Source: JBCCDY01 sp039030555
GTDB taxonomy: Bacteria > Bacteroidota > Bacteroidia > Cytophagales > Cyclobacteriaceae
Length of the DNA: 64,000 nucleotides
Assembly (NCBI GenBank): GCA_039030555.1
Contig: JBCCDY010000014.1
Coordinates: 61,322 to 125,321, forward strand
Reading direction: 5' to 3'
Part shown: piece after piece, positions 36,441-44,270 of the stretch
Numbering within the stretch: the first letter of the stretch is position 1
Layout of the letters: each line of letters starts with the position of its first letter
Program-made: the position numbers and the translations under genes
Notes under the pieces: generated by a model
Databases searched by the model: none
What the model was told of the DNA's origin: nothing
The model's input: only the letters and a program-made list of their open reading frames with translations

Positions 36441-37319
36441 TTATTTATCCCTCAAATATTCAATCGGACTCACCGCATGGAAGCTTGGGTTATTCTCAAA
36501 AATATTTTCTAAAACACCTACATGGGTTTGTCCGATGATCAACACAATTCTTCTACTCCTCTTTTTAAGCTGTGTATTAATGATGTTGGAATATATTTTA
36601 AGATTACGCTCATAAAACAAAGAAATGAATTCAGCTCCTGCATAAGCTGTATCAATTTGTTGCTGAAGTCCTTCGTAAGAGGAAAATGATCCGTTCTTGA
36701 CGTAAGCTGGTATATTAAAGAATAGCCTATGCGACATCTCCACATTATCAGGCTTGTTCAATATTTCTAAAAATTCAGAAATACTAAGCTCTCCTTTTAA
36801 AAATCTGGAAGTCACAGATCTTCCTACATTCCTGAAATCTGCCAAAAACTCTTTGAAAAGGTTAATGTTCTCTCCATCACTTAACAAAGACTGTGATACG
36901 CTTTCATAATAATCCACTCCATAAACGGTCTCCAATTGATTTCTTTTGGCTAATGGAAACCCAATCTGGTAAACTTCACTTAATCCATCAGATAAGGCTG
37001 TAGGGTCAAAACTTTGAAGAGTAAATAAGCTATCTAATGTTGACTGTTTGGATGGTTTGCGTTCTACCAGAACTAGATCTGGTTCAAATAAGGATAATTT
37101 GTCTACCACATTTTCAAATTCCTTCTTTCTTCTATCACCTAGAAAGTTCTTTGGCCCTATCTCCGGATCGTGAAATTGACTGAAATGTAGTGTTCCTAAA
37201 ATAATAATCTCTGCTTTTTCATTCTCTTCCTCTTGAGCATATGAATAACAATCAGTAAACAGTATCAATAAAGAAAACAATAAAACCCGGGTACTAAATT
37301 TGAATATCGTATTATTCAT
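36441..37319 (-). CDS. DUF5694 (TraB/EreA-like) secreted protein
   Basis: The 292-residue protein begins with a membrane or signal segment (FSTRVLLFSLLILFTD) and then carries IIILGTLHFS near residue 39 and IGQTHVGVLENIF near the end. The two histidine motifs are typical of the EreA/ChaN/TraB superfamily that includes DUF5694. It is exported, with an acidic linker after the signal (EEENEKAE). It starts only 3 bp after the upstream permease gene ends, so it is co-transcribed with it and under the same σ54-like control. The reaction is unknown; peptidase or hydrolase activity is a possibility only. Confidence 0.75.
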   Translation of the reverse strand: MNNTIFKFSTRVLLFSLLILFTDCYSYAQEEENEKAEIIILGTLHFSQFHDPEIGPKNFLGDRRKKEFENVVDKLSLFEPDLVLVERKPSKQSTLDSLFTLQSFDPTALSDGLSEVYQIGFPLAKRNQLETVYGVDYYESVSQSLLSDGENINLFKEFLADFRNVGRSVTSRFLKGELSISEFLEILNKPDNVEMSHRLFFNIPAYVKNGSFSSYEGLQQQIDTAYAGAEFISLFYERNLKIYSNIINTQLKKRSRRIVLIIGQTHVGVLENIFENNPSFHAVSPIEYLRDK

Positions 37320-37322
37320 ACT

Positions 37323-39722
37323 TTACTCTTCTTTCAGATACTTCAATGGGTTTACTAGAGAAACCTTAATAGACTGATAGCTTATGGTAACAAACGCAAC
37401 CGTTATTGCTGCTACTCCCGTTAAAATTAATGTTTCAATTCCCGGAGAAATATGGTACTCAAAGCTATTGAGCCAGTCGGTCATAACCCAATAAGCAAGA
37501 GGTGCCCCAATAACAAACGCAAGCAGGATTAGCTTCGAGAAATCTTTATAAAAGATCATTACGATTTGAGCTATAGAAGCCCCGAGCACTTTTCTCATTC
37601 CAATTTCCTTTAGCCTTCGTTCAGCATTAAATATAGAAAGTCCAAATAGGCCTAAGCAGGCCACAAAAATGGCCACTCCGGAGAAAAAGCTGAATGCACT
37701 CAAAAACTGTTCTTCCTGCAAATAAAGTTGATGCAGATCCTCATCTAGAAAACTGTAATTCAGTGTTCTTCGAGGCTCGAACTTTTTCCAGCTACTTTCT
37801 AAAGCAGTTATAGCATCTGAAGTATTACCGCTTACTTTTACTGAAGTCCAAAACTGAGGATCGTTGTTTAACAGGAAAAACATAGGTTTGATTTTGTTGT
37901 GAATCGTCTCCAGGTGAATGTCATCAATAACCCCTATTACTTCTACCTGAAAGTCAAAACCATTGGCTTTCAGGGTGTTTCCTAAAATTTGGTCATAATC
38001 ATTTATTTCCAGGGCATGTAAAGCGGATTGATTGAGTATGACGAAGCGCCTATCTGTAGGCAGGTCCTCTGAAAAATCCTTACCAGCAACAACATCAATA
38101 CCATAAAAATTGAAGAAATCAGGATTGACATTTATAATACTCAACCGGGCATCGGTAAGGCCTTTATCTGTACTAACTTTAAAGAAATTACCACTATTGA
38201 TATCCGCCCCAAACCTTTTACTGGAAGAAGTGACTTGCTTAATATTCGCATGGCCCAGCAATTCATTTTTGAAGGCTTGAAAGTTTTCCCTTATATCGAC
38301 TGAACTAGTGACCACCAAAGTATTCTCCACATCTGCTCCCAGACTCTTACTCCTTAGAAACTGGAGTTGATTATTGACAACAAGCGTTCCTAATATTAAG
38401 GCAACCGAAAGTGTATATTGAAATACTACCAATCCTTTTCTCACGCCCAGTGCACCTCCTCTCAGACGAGCCGTATCTCCTTTTAAAACTGCTTTGGGAT
38501 TGAAAGAGGAGAGGTATAGTGCCGGATAACTTCCGGATAAGACTCCAACAACGAGGCTACCAAGAATAAGCAAGGAGATAAATGCCGGGTCATACAACCA
38601 GACGTTTGAAACTACGAAGCCAAATAAACTACCAAAAGAGTCTAGTGTGGAGACGGCTAAACCATAGCCTGTAATTACAGCTATTCCGGTAAATACTAGT
38701 GCTTCTCCAAAAAATTGAAAAGCCACTTGCGATCGACTTGCACCTACAGATTTACGCACTCCGACTTCTTTTGCTCTGTTAAGTGCTCTTGCAGTAGATA
38801 AATTCATATAATTGACTACCGCCAGAACAAGAATAATCAGGGCAATGATGGAAAGAATAGCGACGTTTTGAGCATTCCCATTGGTTTCGATATCCATATT
38901 CAAATGGGAATATAGATGAATATCGAGCATGGGTTGTGAAAAGAACTCAATGAACCACTTACCTTCTATGTGCTTTTCCCCAAACGCTATTAAATCCTCA
39001 TTAAAGGATTCGTTGCTCATATTTTCCCCAAGTTTCACGTAAGTATAGCATGAGGTCCAGCCCCAATTCTCCTTTAAGTTTTGAGGAAATTCAGGAGTTC
39101 CGGTATCCATGGAGAATAAAACGTCAAAATGAAAATGGCTGTTGGCGGGCATATCTTCCATCACACCTGAAACCACCACAGGAATATCATGTGGATCAAA
39201 ATCACTTTGAACCTTAATTTCTTTTCCTAATGCTTCTTCCACACTACCGAAATAATTAAGTGCCATCGTTTCGGTAATCACTACTTTTCCAGGCCCTTTC
39301 AATACCTCTTCTTTCGATCCTGCCAGGAGTTCAAAATCATAAAACTGGAAGAAGTTTTCTTCGGCAAATACAATAGCTTCCTCCACATACTTCGTTTCGC
39401 CAACCCATACCTCTCCTTCATAAGGAACAGTAAAGTGGGTTACATCTTCCAGATTCGGGAAGTCTTCTTTTAATGTTCTTGCTAGGCGTTCAGGGCTTCC
39501 CACTATGACTTTTGTTCCAGTTCCCAGGCTTACTTCATACCCAACCCTGAGGATTCTTTCTGCATCTGTATGAAATGTATCATAGCTTTTTTCATTCTGA
39601 ACAAAGGCATAAATCAAAAGGAAACAAGTCACTCCGACCGTAAGGCCAAGTATATTGAGCAGACTGTAAAGTCGTTCTTTTCTAAACTTTCTGAAGAGGA
39701 TGGTTAAGTAGTTTTTTAGCAT
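37323..39722 (-). CDS. FtsX/MacB-type ABC permease, array member 1
   Basis: The 799-residue protein has TM1 at about 20-42, a periplasmic MacB_PCD-like domain, TM2-4 (about 286-400) with coupling sequence RAKEVGVRKSVGASRSQ, TM5 near 430-450, a second periplasmic domain and TM6-8 with RLKEIGMRKVLGAS; it ends NPLKYLKEE. This is two FtsX-like halves in one chain, eight helices in all. It is the permease nearest to the ATPase gene. The DUF5694 gene follows after 3 bp. A σ54-like promoter at 39933-39948 and palindrome at 40031-40048 lie upstream. The substrate is unknown; lipoprotein or peptide transport and membrane-stress signalling are both possible. Confidence 0.9.
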   Translation of the reverse strand: MLKNYLTILFRKFRKERLYSLLNILGLTVGVTCFLLIYAFVQNEKSYDTFHTDAERILRVGYEVSLGTGTKVIVGSPERLARTLKEDFPNLEDVTHFTVPYEGEVWVGETKYVEEAIVFAEENFFQFYDFELLAGSKEEVLKGPGKVVITETMALNYFGSVEEALGKEIKVQSDFDPHDIPVVVSGVMEDMPANSHFHFDVLFSMDTGTPEFPQNLKENWGWTSCYTYVKLGENMSNESFNEDLIAFGEKHIEGKWFIEFFSQPMLDIHLYSHLNMDIETNGNAQNVAILSIIALIILVLAVVNYMNLSTARALNRAKEVGVRKSVGASRSQVAFQFFGEALVFTGIAVITGYGLAVSTLDSFGSLFGFVVSNVWLYDPAFISLLILGSLVVGVLSGSYPALYLSSFNPKAVLKGDTARLRGGALGVRKGLVVFQYTLSVALILGTLVVNNQLQFLRSKSLGADVENTLVVTSSVDIRENFQAFKNELLGHANIKQVTSSSKRFGADINSGNFFKVSTDKGLTDARLSIINVNPDFFNFYGIDVVAGKDFSEDLPTDRRFVILNQSALHALEINDYDQILGNTLKANGFDFQVEVIGVIDDIHLETIHNKIKPMFFLLNNDPQFWTSVKVSGNTSDAITALESSWKKFEPRRTLNYSFLDEDLHQLYLQEEQFLSAFSFFSGVAIFVACLGLFGLSIFNAERRLKEIGMRKVLGASIAQIVMIFYKDFSKLILLAFVIGAPLAYWVMTDWLNSFEYHISPGIETLILTGVAAITVAFVTISYQSIKVSLVNPLKYLKEE

Positions 39723-39807
39723 GGGCTTTTGGGTAGTTGGTTTTTTAGGATGTTAACTTTTTGTCGTTTGGTAATTGACTTTTTAGCAGTTTAGCTTATG
39801 ATGAGCA

Positions 39808-39891
39808 CCATTCTTCACTCCGTTCAGGATCTAATTTGTTTATTAAAGATCCTTTGTTATCACTCAGGATGACTCTTCGAGTTAACATCAT
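39808..39891. repeat. Imperfect hairpin intergenic repeat
   Basis: It contains TTCAGGAT, GATCCTTTGTTATCACT and CAGGATGACTCTTCGAGTT. The layout, ending AGGATGAC then CTTCGA, matches copies at 44191, 51982 and 61233. The region 39723-40292 otherwise holds the promoter, the palindrome, a further repeat and no gene. Confidence 0.6.
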
Positions 39892-39932
39892 CATATATCT
39901 TAATTTTTCATCACTCATTTTTAATCTTTTAT

Positions 39933-39948
39933 ACTAAGAGAATGCCAA
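39933..39948 (-). promoter_or_regulatory. σ54-like promoter of array member 1
   Basis: On the minus strand TTGGCAT-TCTCT-TAGT. The −24 GG is intact and the −12 part is TAGT instead of TTGC. It lies 211 bp upstream of the start. Confidence 0.65.
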
Positions 39949-40030
39949 CTTTGTAAGTTTCTTGTTTTCAAATAGTTACCTGCTAAATTCTTAAATTAAG
40001 GACTATTAGTTCGTGCGTGAACGGATGGTA

Positions 40031-40048
40031 CTGTCTGATATCGGACGG
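40031..40048. promoter_or_regulatory. Upstream palindrome (site 2)
   Basis: CTGTCTGATATCGGACGG, 83 bp from the σ54-like element. The adjoining TTCGTGCGTGAACGGATGG repeats the half-site form 20 bp away. Confidence 0.75.
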
Positions 40049-40120
40049 AGATACGATTAGCAAGTAGCTGTGAATGATTATCAGTATAGATTGTTGGGTT
40101 TATTATTTTGGCTAAATAGT

Positions 40121-40190
40121 AGTGTCATTCTGAACGTAGTTAAGAAACTCAAGTAGTCTATTGAATCCAGGATGATGCTTCGATTCAGTG
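40121..40190. repeat. Imperfect hairpin intergenic repeat
   Basis: It has GTGTCATTCTGAACGTAGT at one end and CCAGGATGATGCTTCGATTC at the other, the GTCATYCTGA / AGGATGAC pattern of the repeat family. Confidence 0.6.
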
Positions 40191-40292
40191 GTTTATCTTT
40201 TTCTGAGTATCACGTTCTTGCTTGATTAGGGCATCTGTTCAATTCAAAGATCCCTTAAACAGCCGTTAGTAAGGGAAAGTTTATATAAGATA

Positions 40293-41036
40293 TTACCGGC
40301 CCAATAAATACTCAAATACTCCCTGCATAAATTCCTGACACTGATAGTCATTTACTCCTCTCCATTCTGTCATATAAAGCGTTGACATGGCATCCCCCAG
40401 AACTACGAGTTTCCCACCCGATTCTAATTGCTTAAAAACTCCAAAAGGCTCATCATTCTGACTGCTAAAAGCAAAAGGGGTTCCACCTTCTATACTTCTT
40501 CCGAACTGATAAGTTACCTTCAACTGCCCTTGAGTTAAGGCACCTGCTTTCGTATATCCTCCAGCCAAGGAGTCAACACTTTGAAGCCCGTAAGCTATTT
40601 CATAAGGCTCAAGAATATCATTTAAATTGGTCTTGGTAATGTCTGTCCAATAATCTGCTTCCATAACCAAAAGTGCATTCCCTCCTTTATCCAGATACCT
40701 CTTTATATCGCCTATTTCATCTGTTGTGTATCGAGTAGATGGAACATGCAAAATCAGGAGATCACCATTTTTGATGTCTCTGAAAAAAATACCTTCCTTA
40801 AGAAAGGAGATTCGTGCATCAAAAGGCTCAAGTGAATTTAAAAGCTCTTGATTTAAATATTCGATTCGTGCAGTATCGCCAATCCCAATATTAGGCAGAA
40901 GGTCCATCGGATCGTTCCAAAACCGCTGACCATGTGATAGATCCATATATACTAAAGATTCAGGTTCTTGAGTAAATGTATTTTTTTCTGAAATTATGGA
41001 TAGAGCTATAATTAATGAAATAGTAAGCGTTTTCAT
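40293..41036 (-). CDS. Secreted DUF4350/GATase-like domain protein
   Basis: The 247-residue protein has a signal peptide (cleavage near NTFTQ) and then a Rossmann-like domain: GDLLILHVPSTRYT, IKRYLDKGGNALLVMEADYW, and GGKLVVLGDAMSTLYM near the C terminus. This pattern is that of the DUF4350/GldG/IFT52-like fold, in which a Gly-Gly turn follows a helix. It lies 214 bp downstream of array member 2 on the same strand, so it may be the distal gene of that unit. Just upstream is a 38-nt remnant of a permease start (41075-41112). The role is unknown. Confidence 0.6.
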   Translation of the reverse strand: MKTLTISLIIALSIISEKNTFTQEPESLVYMDLSHGQRFWNDPMDLLPNIGIGDTARIEYLNQELLNSLEPFDARISFLKEGIFFRDIKNGDLLILHVPSTRYTTDEIGDIKRYLDKGGNALLVMEADYWTDITKTNLNDILEPYEIAYGLQSVDSLAGGYTKAGALTQGQLKVTYQFGRSIEGGTPFAFSSQNDEPFGVFKQLESGGKLVVLGDAMSTLYMTEWRGVNDYQCQEFMQGVFEYLLGR

Positions 41037-41074
41037 GTATAAACAAATTAAAGTTTTATAGAAGTTGTTTTTTT

Positions 41075-41112
41075 GAATTTTCTGAACAAGATGGTTAGGT
41101 AGTTTTTAGCAT
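41075..41112 (-). pseudogene. Remnant of an FtsX-type permease start, frameshifted
   Basis: On the minus strand the segment matches the first 13 codons of array member 1 with about five substitutions and one lost A. The loss turns the start of MLKNYL into MLKTT followed by a stop. The rest of the permease is gone; the DUF4350-like gene begins 38 bp later. Confidence 0.7.
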
Positions 41113-41250
41113 GATTCTTTGGGTGTTTGGGTTGTTAGATTGTTGGGTCTTTGGGTTACTGGATGTTTGGGTTGTTGGGTTGTTGGGTGTTTGGCTTTAA
41201 CACTTCCGTATTTTCAGGGCGTAATTATTCATTACTAATTGATAATTGAA

Positions 41251-43695
41251 TTACTCTTCTTTCAAATGCTTCACCGGATTGACCAATGCAGCTTTTACTG
41301 ATTGGAGCGAAACGGTTAGTGTCATAAATAACATTAAGCCTCCAAGCACAATTAGAAATAAATCTATTGAAACTGAAACTCGGTTAGGAAATTGGGATAA
41401 CCATTCATTGCATGCCCACCAGGCAATTGGAGCCGCCAAAAGTAAGGCTATGATGCAAAGACCAATAAAACGTTTGTTCAGGAGTAACAAAATGGAACTT
41501 ACCGAAGAGCCTAATACCTTTCTAATGCTGATCTCTTTTCTTTTTTGCTCAAGCACGTAAGTAGAAAGCCCAAAAAGTCCCATAAACGAAATGATGACAG
41601 CCATGGTCGTTAGTGTTGAAATCAGTTTACCTAATTCAGCTTCGTTTTGATAATTATTTTCGAGATCATCATCCAAAAAACTAAAGCTGAATTGAGCATC
41701 TGATTTTTTGGACCATTCCTTCTCGACTTTTGCAACTAATGACTTTAAATCGTCGGCCTGATATTTGGCCGCAACAACTCGTTGATCGCCCCATATTCTA
41801 GCATTTAGATTCATTAAGGCTAAAGGCGCTACTTCAAACCTCAGTGTTTGGTAAACAAAGTCTTTGACCACTCCGATTACTTCAAACTCTGTTTCAAAAT
41901 AGATTAACCTTTTTCCGATAGCTTCATCGGCATTCCATTCGAAAGTCTTTAATGCGGCTTCATTCAAAATGATTTTATCGGCATCGCCTGGATTTTCAAT
42001 GAAGCTTCTGCCCGAAATCAACTCCATTCCTAGGGTGGAAATGTAGTTTTCATCAATTTTAAGAACAGAAAGAGATACTTCACTTTCAGCTCCTTCTTTT
42101 TTAAAGAAGTCCTCATATCCGAATTGGTCGGGGACATCCATTCCAACAGTTACTGCTTTAAACTCCGGTTGTTGCTCGAACCAATTTGTAAAGGCTTCCA
42201 GATTATTACCCAAAGTATGTGCTCGATCTACTACAAGAATATTCTCCTTATTGAAACCCAAAGAGCTATTCCTGAAATACTCCAGTTGCTGATAAATCAC
42301 CAAAGTTCCAATCAATAGAAGGGCTGAAATGGTGAACTGTGTTACAACCAGGCCATTTCTAAATGAAGAACTGCCCGATAGAGCTGCCTGCTTTGTTTTC
42401 AGGACTTCTTTTGGATTGAATCTGGTCAGGTAAAAAGCGGGATATATTCCAGCTATAACGCCAAATGCAAAAGGAATAAGTAGTAAGTACCATTCATTGA
42501 TCAGCAAATTCCAAATATCCAACTCAAACCCTAAGGAAAGTAGTGTTTCAAGCGGGATCTTAATCATCATTAAAAGAAGTATCCCCAAAAAACTTGCAGA
42601 AAAGGCGGTAAGTATCGTTTCACTAAGAAATTGAAAGACCAATTCTTTACGGCTCGAACCCAAGGTTTTTCTAACTCCTACTTCTTTGGAACGAACCACA
42701 GAACGGGCCGTGGAAAGGTTAATAAAATTAATCCCGGCAATCACCAATAGGAAGATTGCTATGGAAGCGAAAATGTAGATATCATTGATGTTCCCGATTC
42801 CGCCAATTCGGTTATAGACACCATGGGAATAAAGCCAAATACTATTTATCGGCTGAATGGCAAATGTATAAGCGCCTTTTTGTTTTTCGAATTCTTCATA
42901 ACTCATCCCCAATCGTTGAAAAGCGTATCCTGAGTATTTAGGTGCAATGGTATGAAGTCGGTCACTAATTTGAGAAGGATCAGTACCTTCTTTTAATTTG
43001 ATATAAGTGACGGCCTGTGTCCAAATCCAGCTCCAGTCAAAATCTTTCACATCCTGATTGGTATAAATGGAAACTAGGTAATCGAAATGAAAATGGCTGT
43101 TTTCAGGCTGATCGGCGGTTACACCTGTAACAATAGCTGGTGTTTTATCTTCACCAAAATAAAGAGTTTTTCCTAAAGCTGGCTGATCTCCAAAGATACT
43201 CCTGGCCGCATCATCTGAAATAACAACAGAACCTGTTTGGTCGAGCGCAGAATTCCTGTCACCTTCTGTCAACTGGAAGCCAAAGAAATCGAAAAAGGTA
43301 GAGTCTGCCCCTAATACCTGCTCTTCAGAAAGGTTTTGCCAATTGTTGTTTTCATCTTTATACCAAACCCCTTGTAAACGGTCGGCTGTATTAATTCTTA
43401 AAGTTTGTTCAATTTGAGGGAATTCGTTCTCCAAAGCTTCTGCTAAAGGCAAAACCGACGAGCCCATCATCGGACCGCTTGGATACCAAATATTAGTAGA
43501 GTTAACTCGATATGTTCTATCCAGATCCGGATGGAAATTATCATACGTAAATTGAAAACGAATATATGATGCAAGGAATAGAAAAGCTGCTACTCCTAAG
43601 GAAAGTCCAAAAAGGTTGATCCCGGTATAGAACCGCTCTCTGATCATTACTCGGATGGCTGTTTTGAAGTAGTTTCGTATCATGGATTTATTCAA
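41251..43695 (-). CDS. FtsX/MacB-type ABC permease, array member 2
   Basis: The 814-residue protein has the two-half layout: TM1 (GINLFGLSLGVAAFLFLASY), periplasmic domain, TM2-4 with RSKEVGVRKTLGSSRKEL, TM5 (FTISALLLIGTLVIY), second periplasmic domain, TM6-8 with RKEISIRKVLGSS, and the end NPVKHLKEE. In the second coupling helix it has SISIRKVLGSS-type residues (EISIRKVLGSS) where most members have GASI. It has its own promoter and palindrome upstream (43855, 43953), and the DUF4350-like gene lies downstream. Because the nearest ATPase gene is unlinked in the same operon, it would share that ATPase. Confidence 0.9.
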   Translation of the reverse strand: MNKSMIRNYFKTAIRVMIRERFYTGINLFGLSLGVAAFLFLASYIRFQFTYDNFHPDLDRTYRVNSTNIWYPSGPMMGSSVLPLAEALENEFPQIEQTLRINTADRLQGVWYKDENNNWQNLSEEQVLGADSTFFDFFGFQLTEGDRNSALDQTGSVVISDDAARSIFGDQPALGKTLYFGEDKTPAIVTGVTADQPENSHFHFDYLVSIYTNQDVKDFDWSWIWTQAVTYIKLKEGTDPSQISDRLHTIAPKYSGYAFQRLGMSYEEFEKQKGAYTFAIQPINSIWLYSHGVYNRIGGIGNINDIYIFASIAIFLLVIAGINFINLSTARSVVRSKEVGVRKTLGSSRKELVFQFLSETILTAFSASFLGILLLMMIKIPLETLLSLGFELDIWNLLINEWYLLLIPFAFGVIAGIYPAFYLTRFNPKEVLKTKQAALSGSSSFRNGLVVTQFTISALLLIGTLVIYQQLEYFRNSSLGFNKENILVVDRAHTLGNNLEAFTNWFEQQPEFKAVTVGMDVPDQFGYEDFFKKEGAESEVSLSVLKIDENYISTLGMELISGRSFIENPGDADKIILNEAALKTFEWNADEAIGKRLIYFETEFEVIGVVKDFVYQTLRFEVAPLALMNLNARIWGDQRVVAAKYQADDLKSLVAKVEKEWSKKSDAQFSFSFLDDDLENNYQNEAELGKLISTLTTMAVIISFMGLFGLSTYVLEQKRKEISIRKVLGSSVSSILLLLNKRFIGLCIIALLLAAPIAWWACNEWLSQFPNRVSVSIDLFLIVLGGLMLFMTLTVSLQSVKAALVNPVKHLKEE

Positions 43696-43854
43696 TTAGT
43701 AATTAACAATGAGCAATTATTAATTGGGTTTTAGGCTTTGGCTTTTTTGTGATTAGCCCTCATTTTTCAGCATTCAGATAAGGGAACTGATTGCTAATCG
43801 ATGAAAGATACTTTAAATTCTTAATTGATAATTACTCATTTTTAATTGTCTACT

Positions 43855-43870
43855 ACCAAGAGAATGCCAA
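43855..43870 (-). promoter_or_regulatory. σ54-like promoter of array member 2
   Basis: On the minus strand TTGGCAT-TCTCT-TGGT, 160 bp upstream of the start and 83 bp from its palindrome. Confidence 0.65.
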
Positions 43871-43952
43871 CTTTATAAGCTTCTTACTATCAATTAGTTA
43901 CCTTATAAATTTAAGATTTAAGACCCATTAGTTCGTGCGTGGACGGATGGCA

Positions 43953-43970
43953 CTGTCTGATATCGGACGG
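43953..43970. promoter_or_regulatory. Upstream palindrome (site 3)
   Basis: CTGTCTGATATCGGACGG, identical to site 2. It is flanked by TTCGTGCGTGGACGGATGG. Confidence 0.75.
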
Positions 43971-44130
43971 TGTTAGTCAATGAATAATTAGTCATGTACA
44001 ATTGGAAGTTTGGCTGTTGGTCTTAAGCTAATCCAGAGCGCCATTCCACGACTTATCTGAAACTTCGGATCGGGGAAACCCTTCAATTAAAAATCCTTCT
44101 CCGTCAAAAGACTAATGCATATGACGTATT

Positions 44131-44199
44131 CATCGGTCCGACCGGTATGTTATCCAGTTTTGTGAATTTTGAAACCAAAATTTTACCTCTCAGGATGAC
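44131..44199 (-). repeat. 69-bp dispersed repeat, copy A
   Basis: Its reverse complement matches 58505-58573 with two substitutions in 69 bp. The two copies are inverted and 14.4 kb apart. The segment holds CGGTCGGACCG, a small palindrome, and ends in AGGATGAC. The 43696-44270 gap otherwise contains only the control region and low-complexity sequence. Confidence 0.9.
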
Positions 44200-44270
44200 A
44201 CTTCGAGTTGCTTTATCATTTCTTTTAATTCGTCATTTATCGTTCGTAATTGCTAATTTTCAATTGCCAA

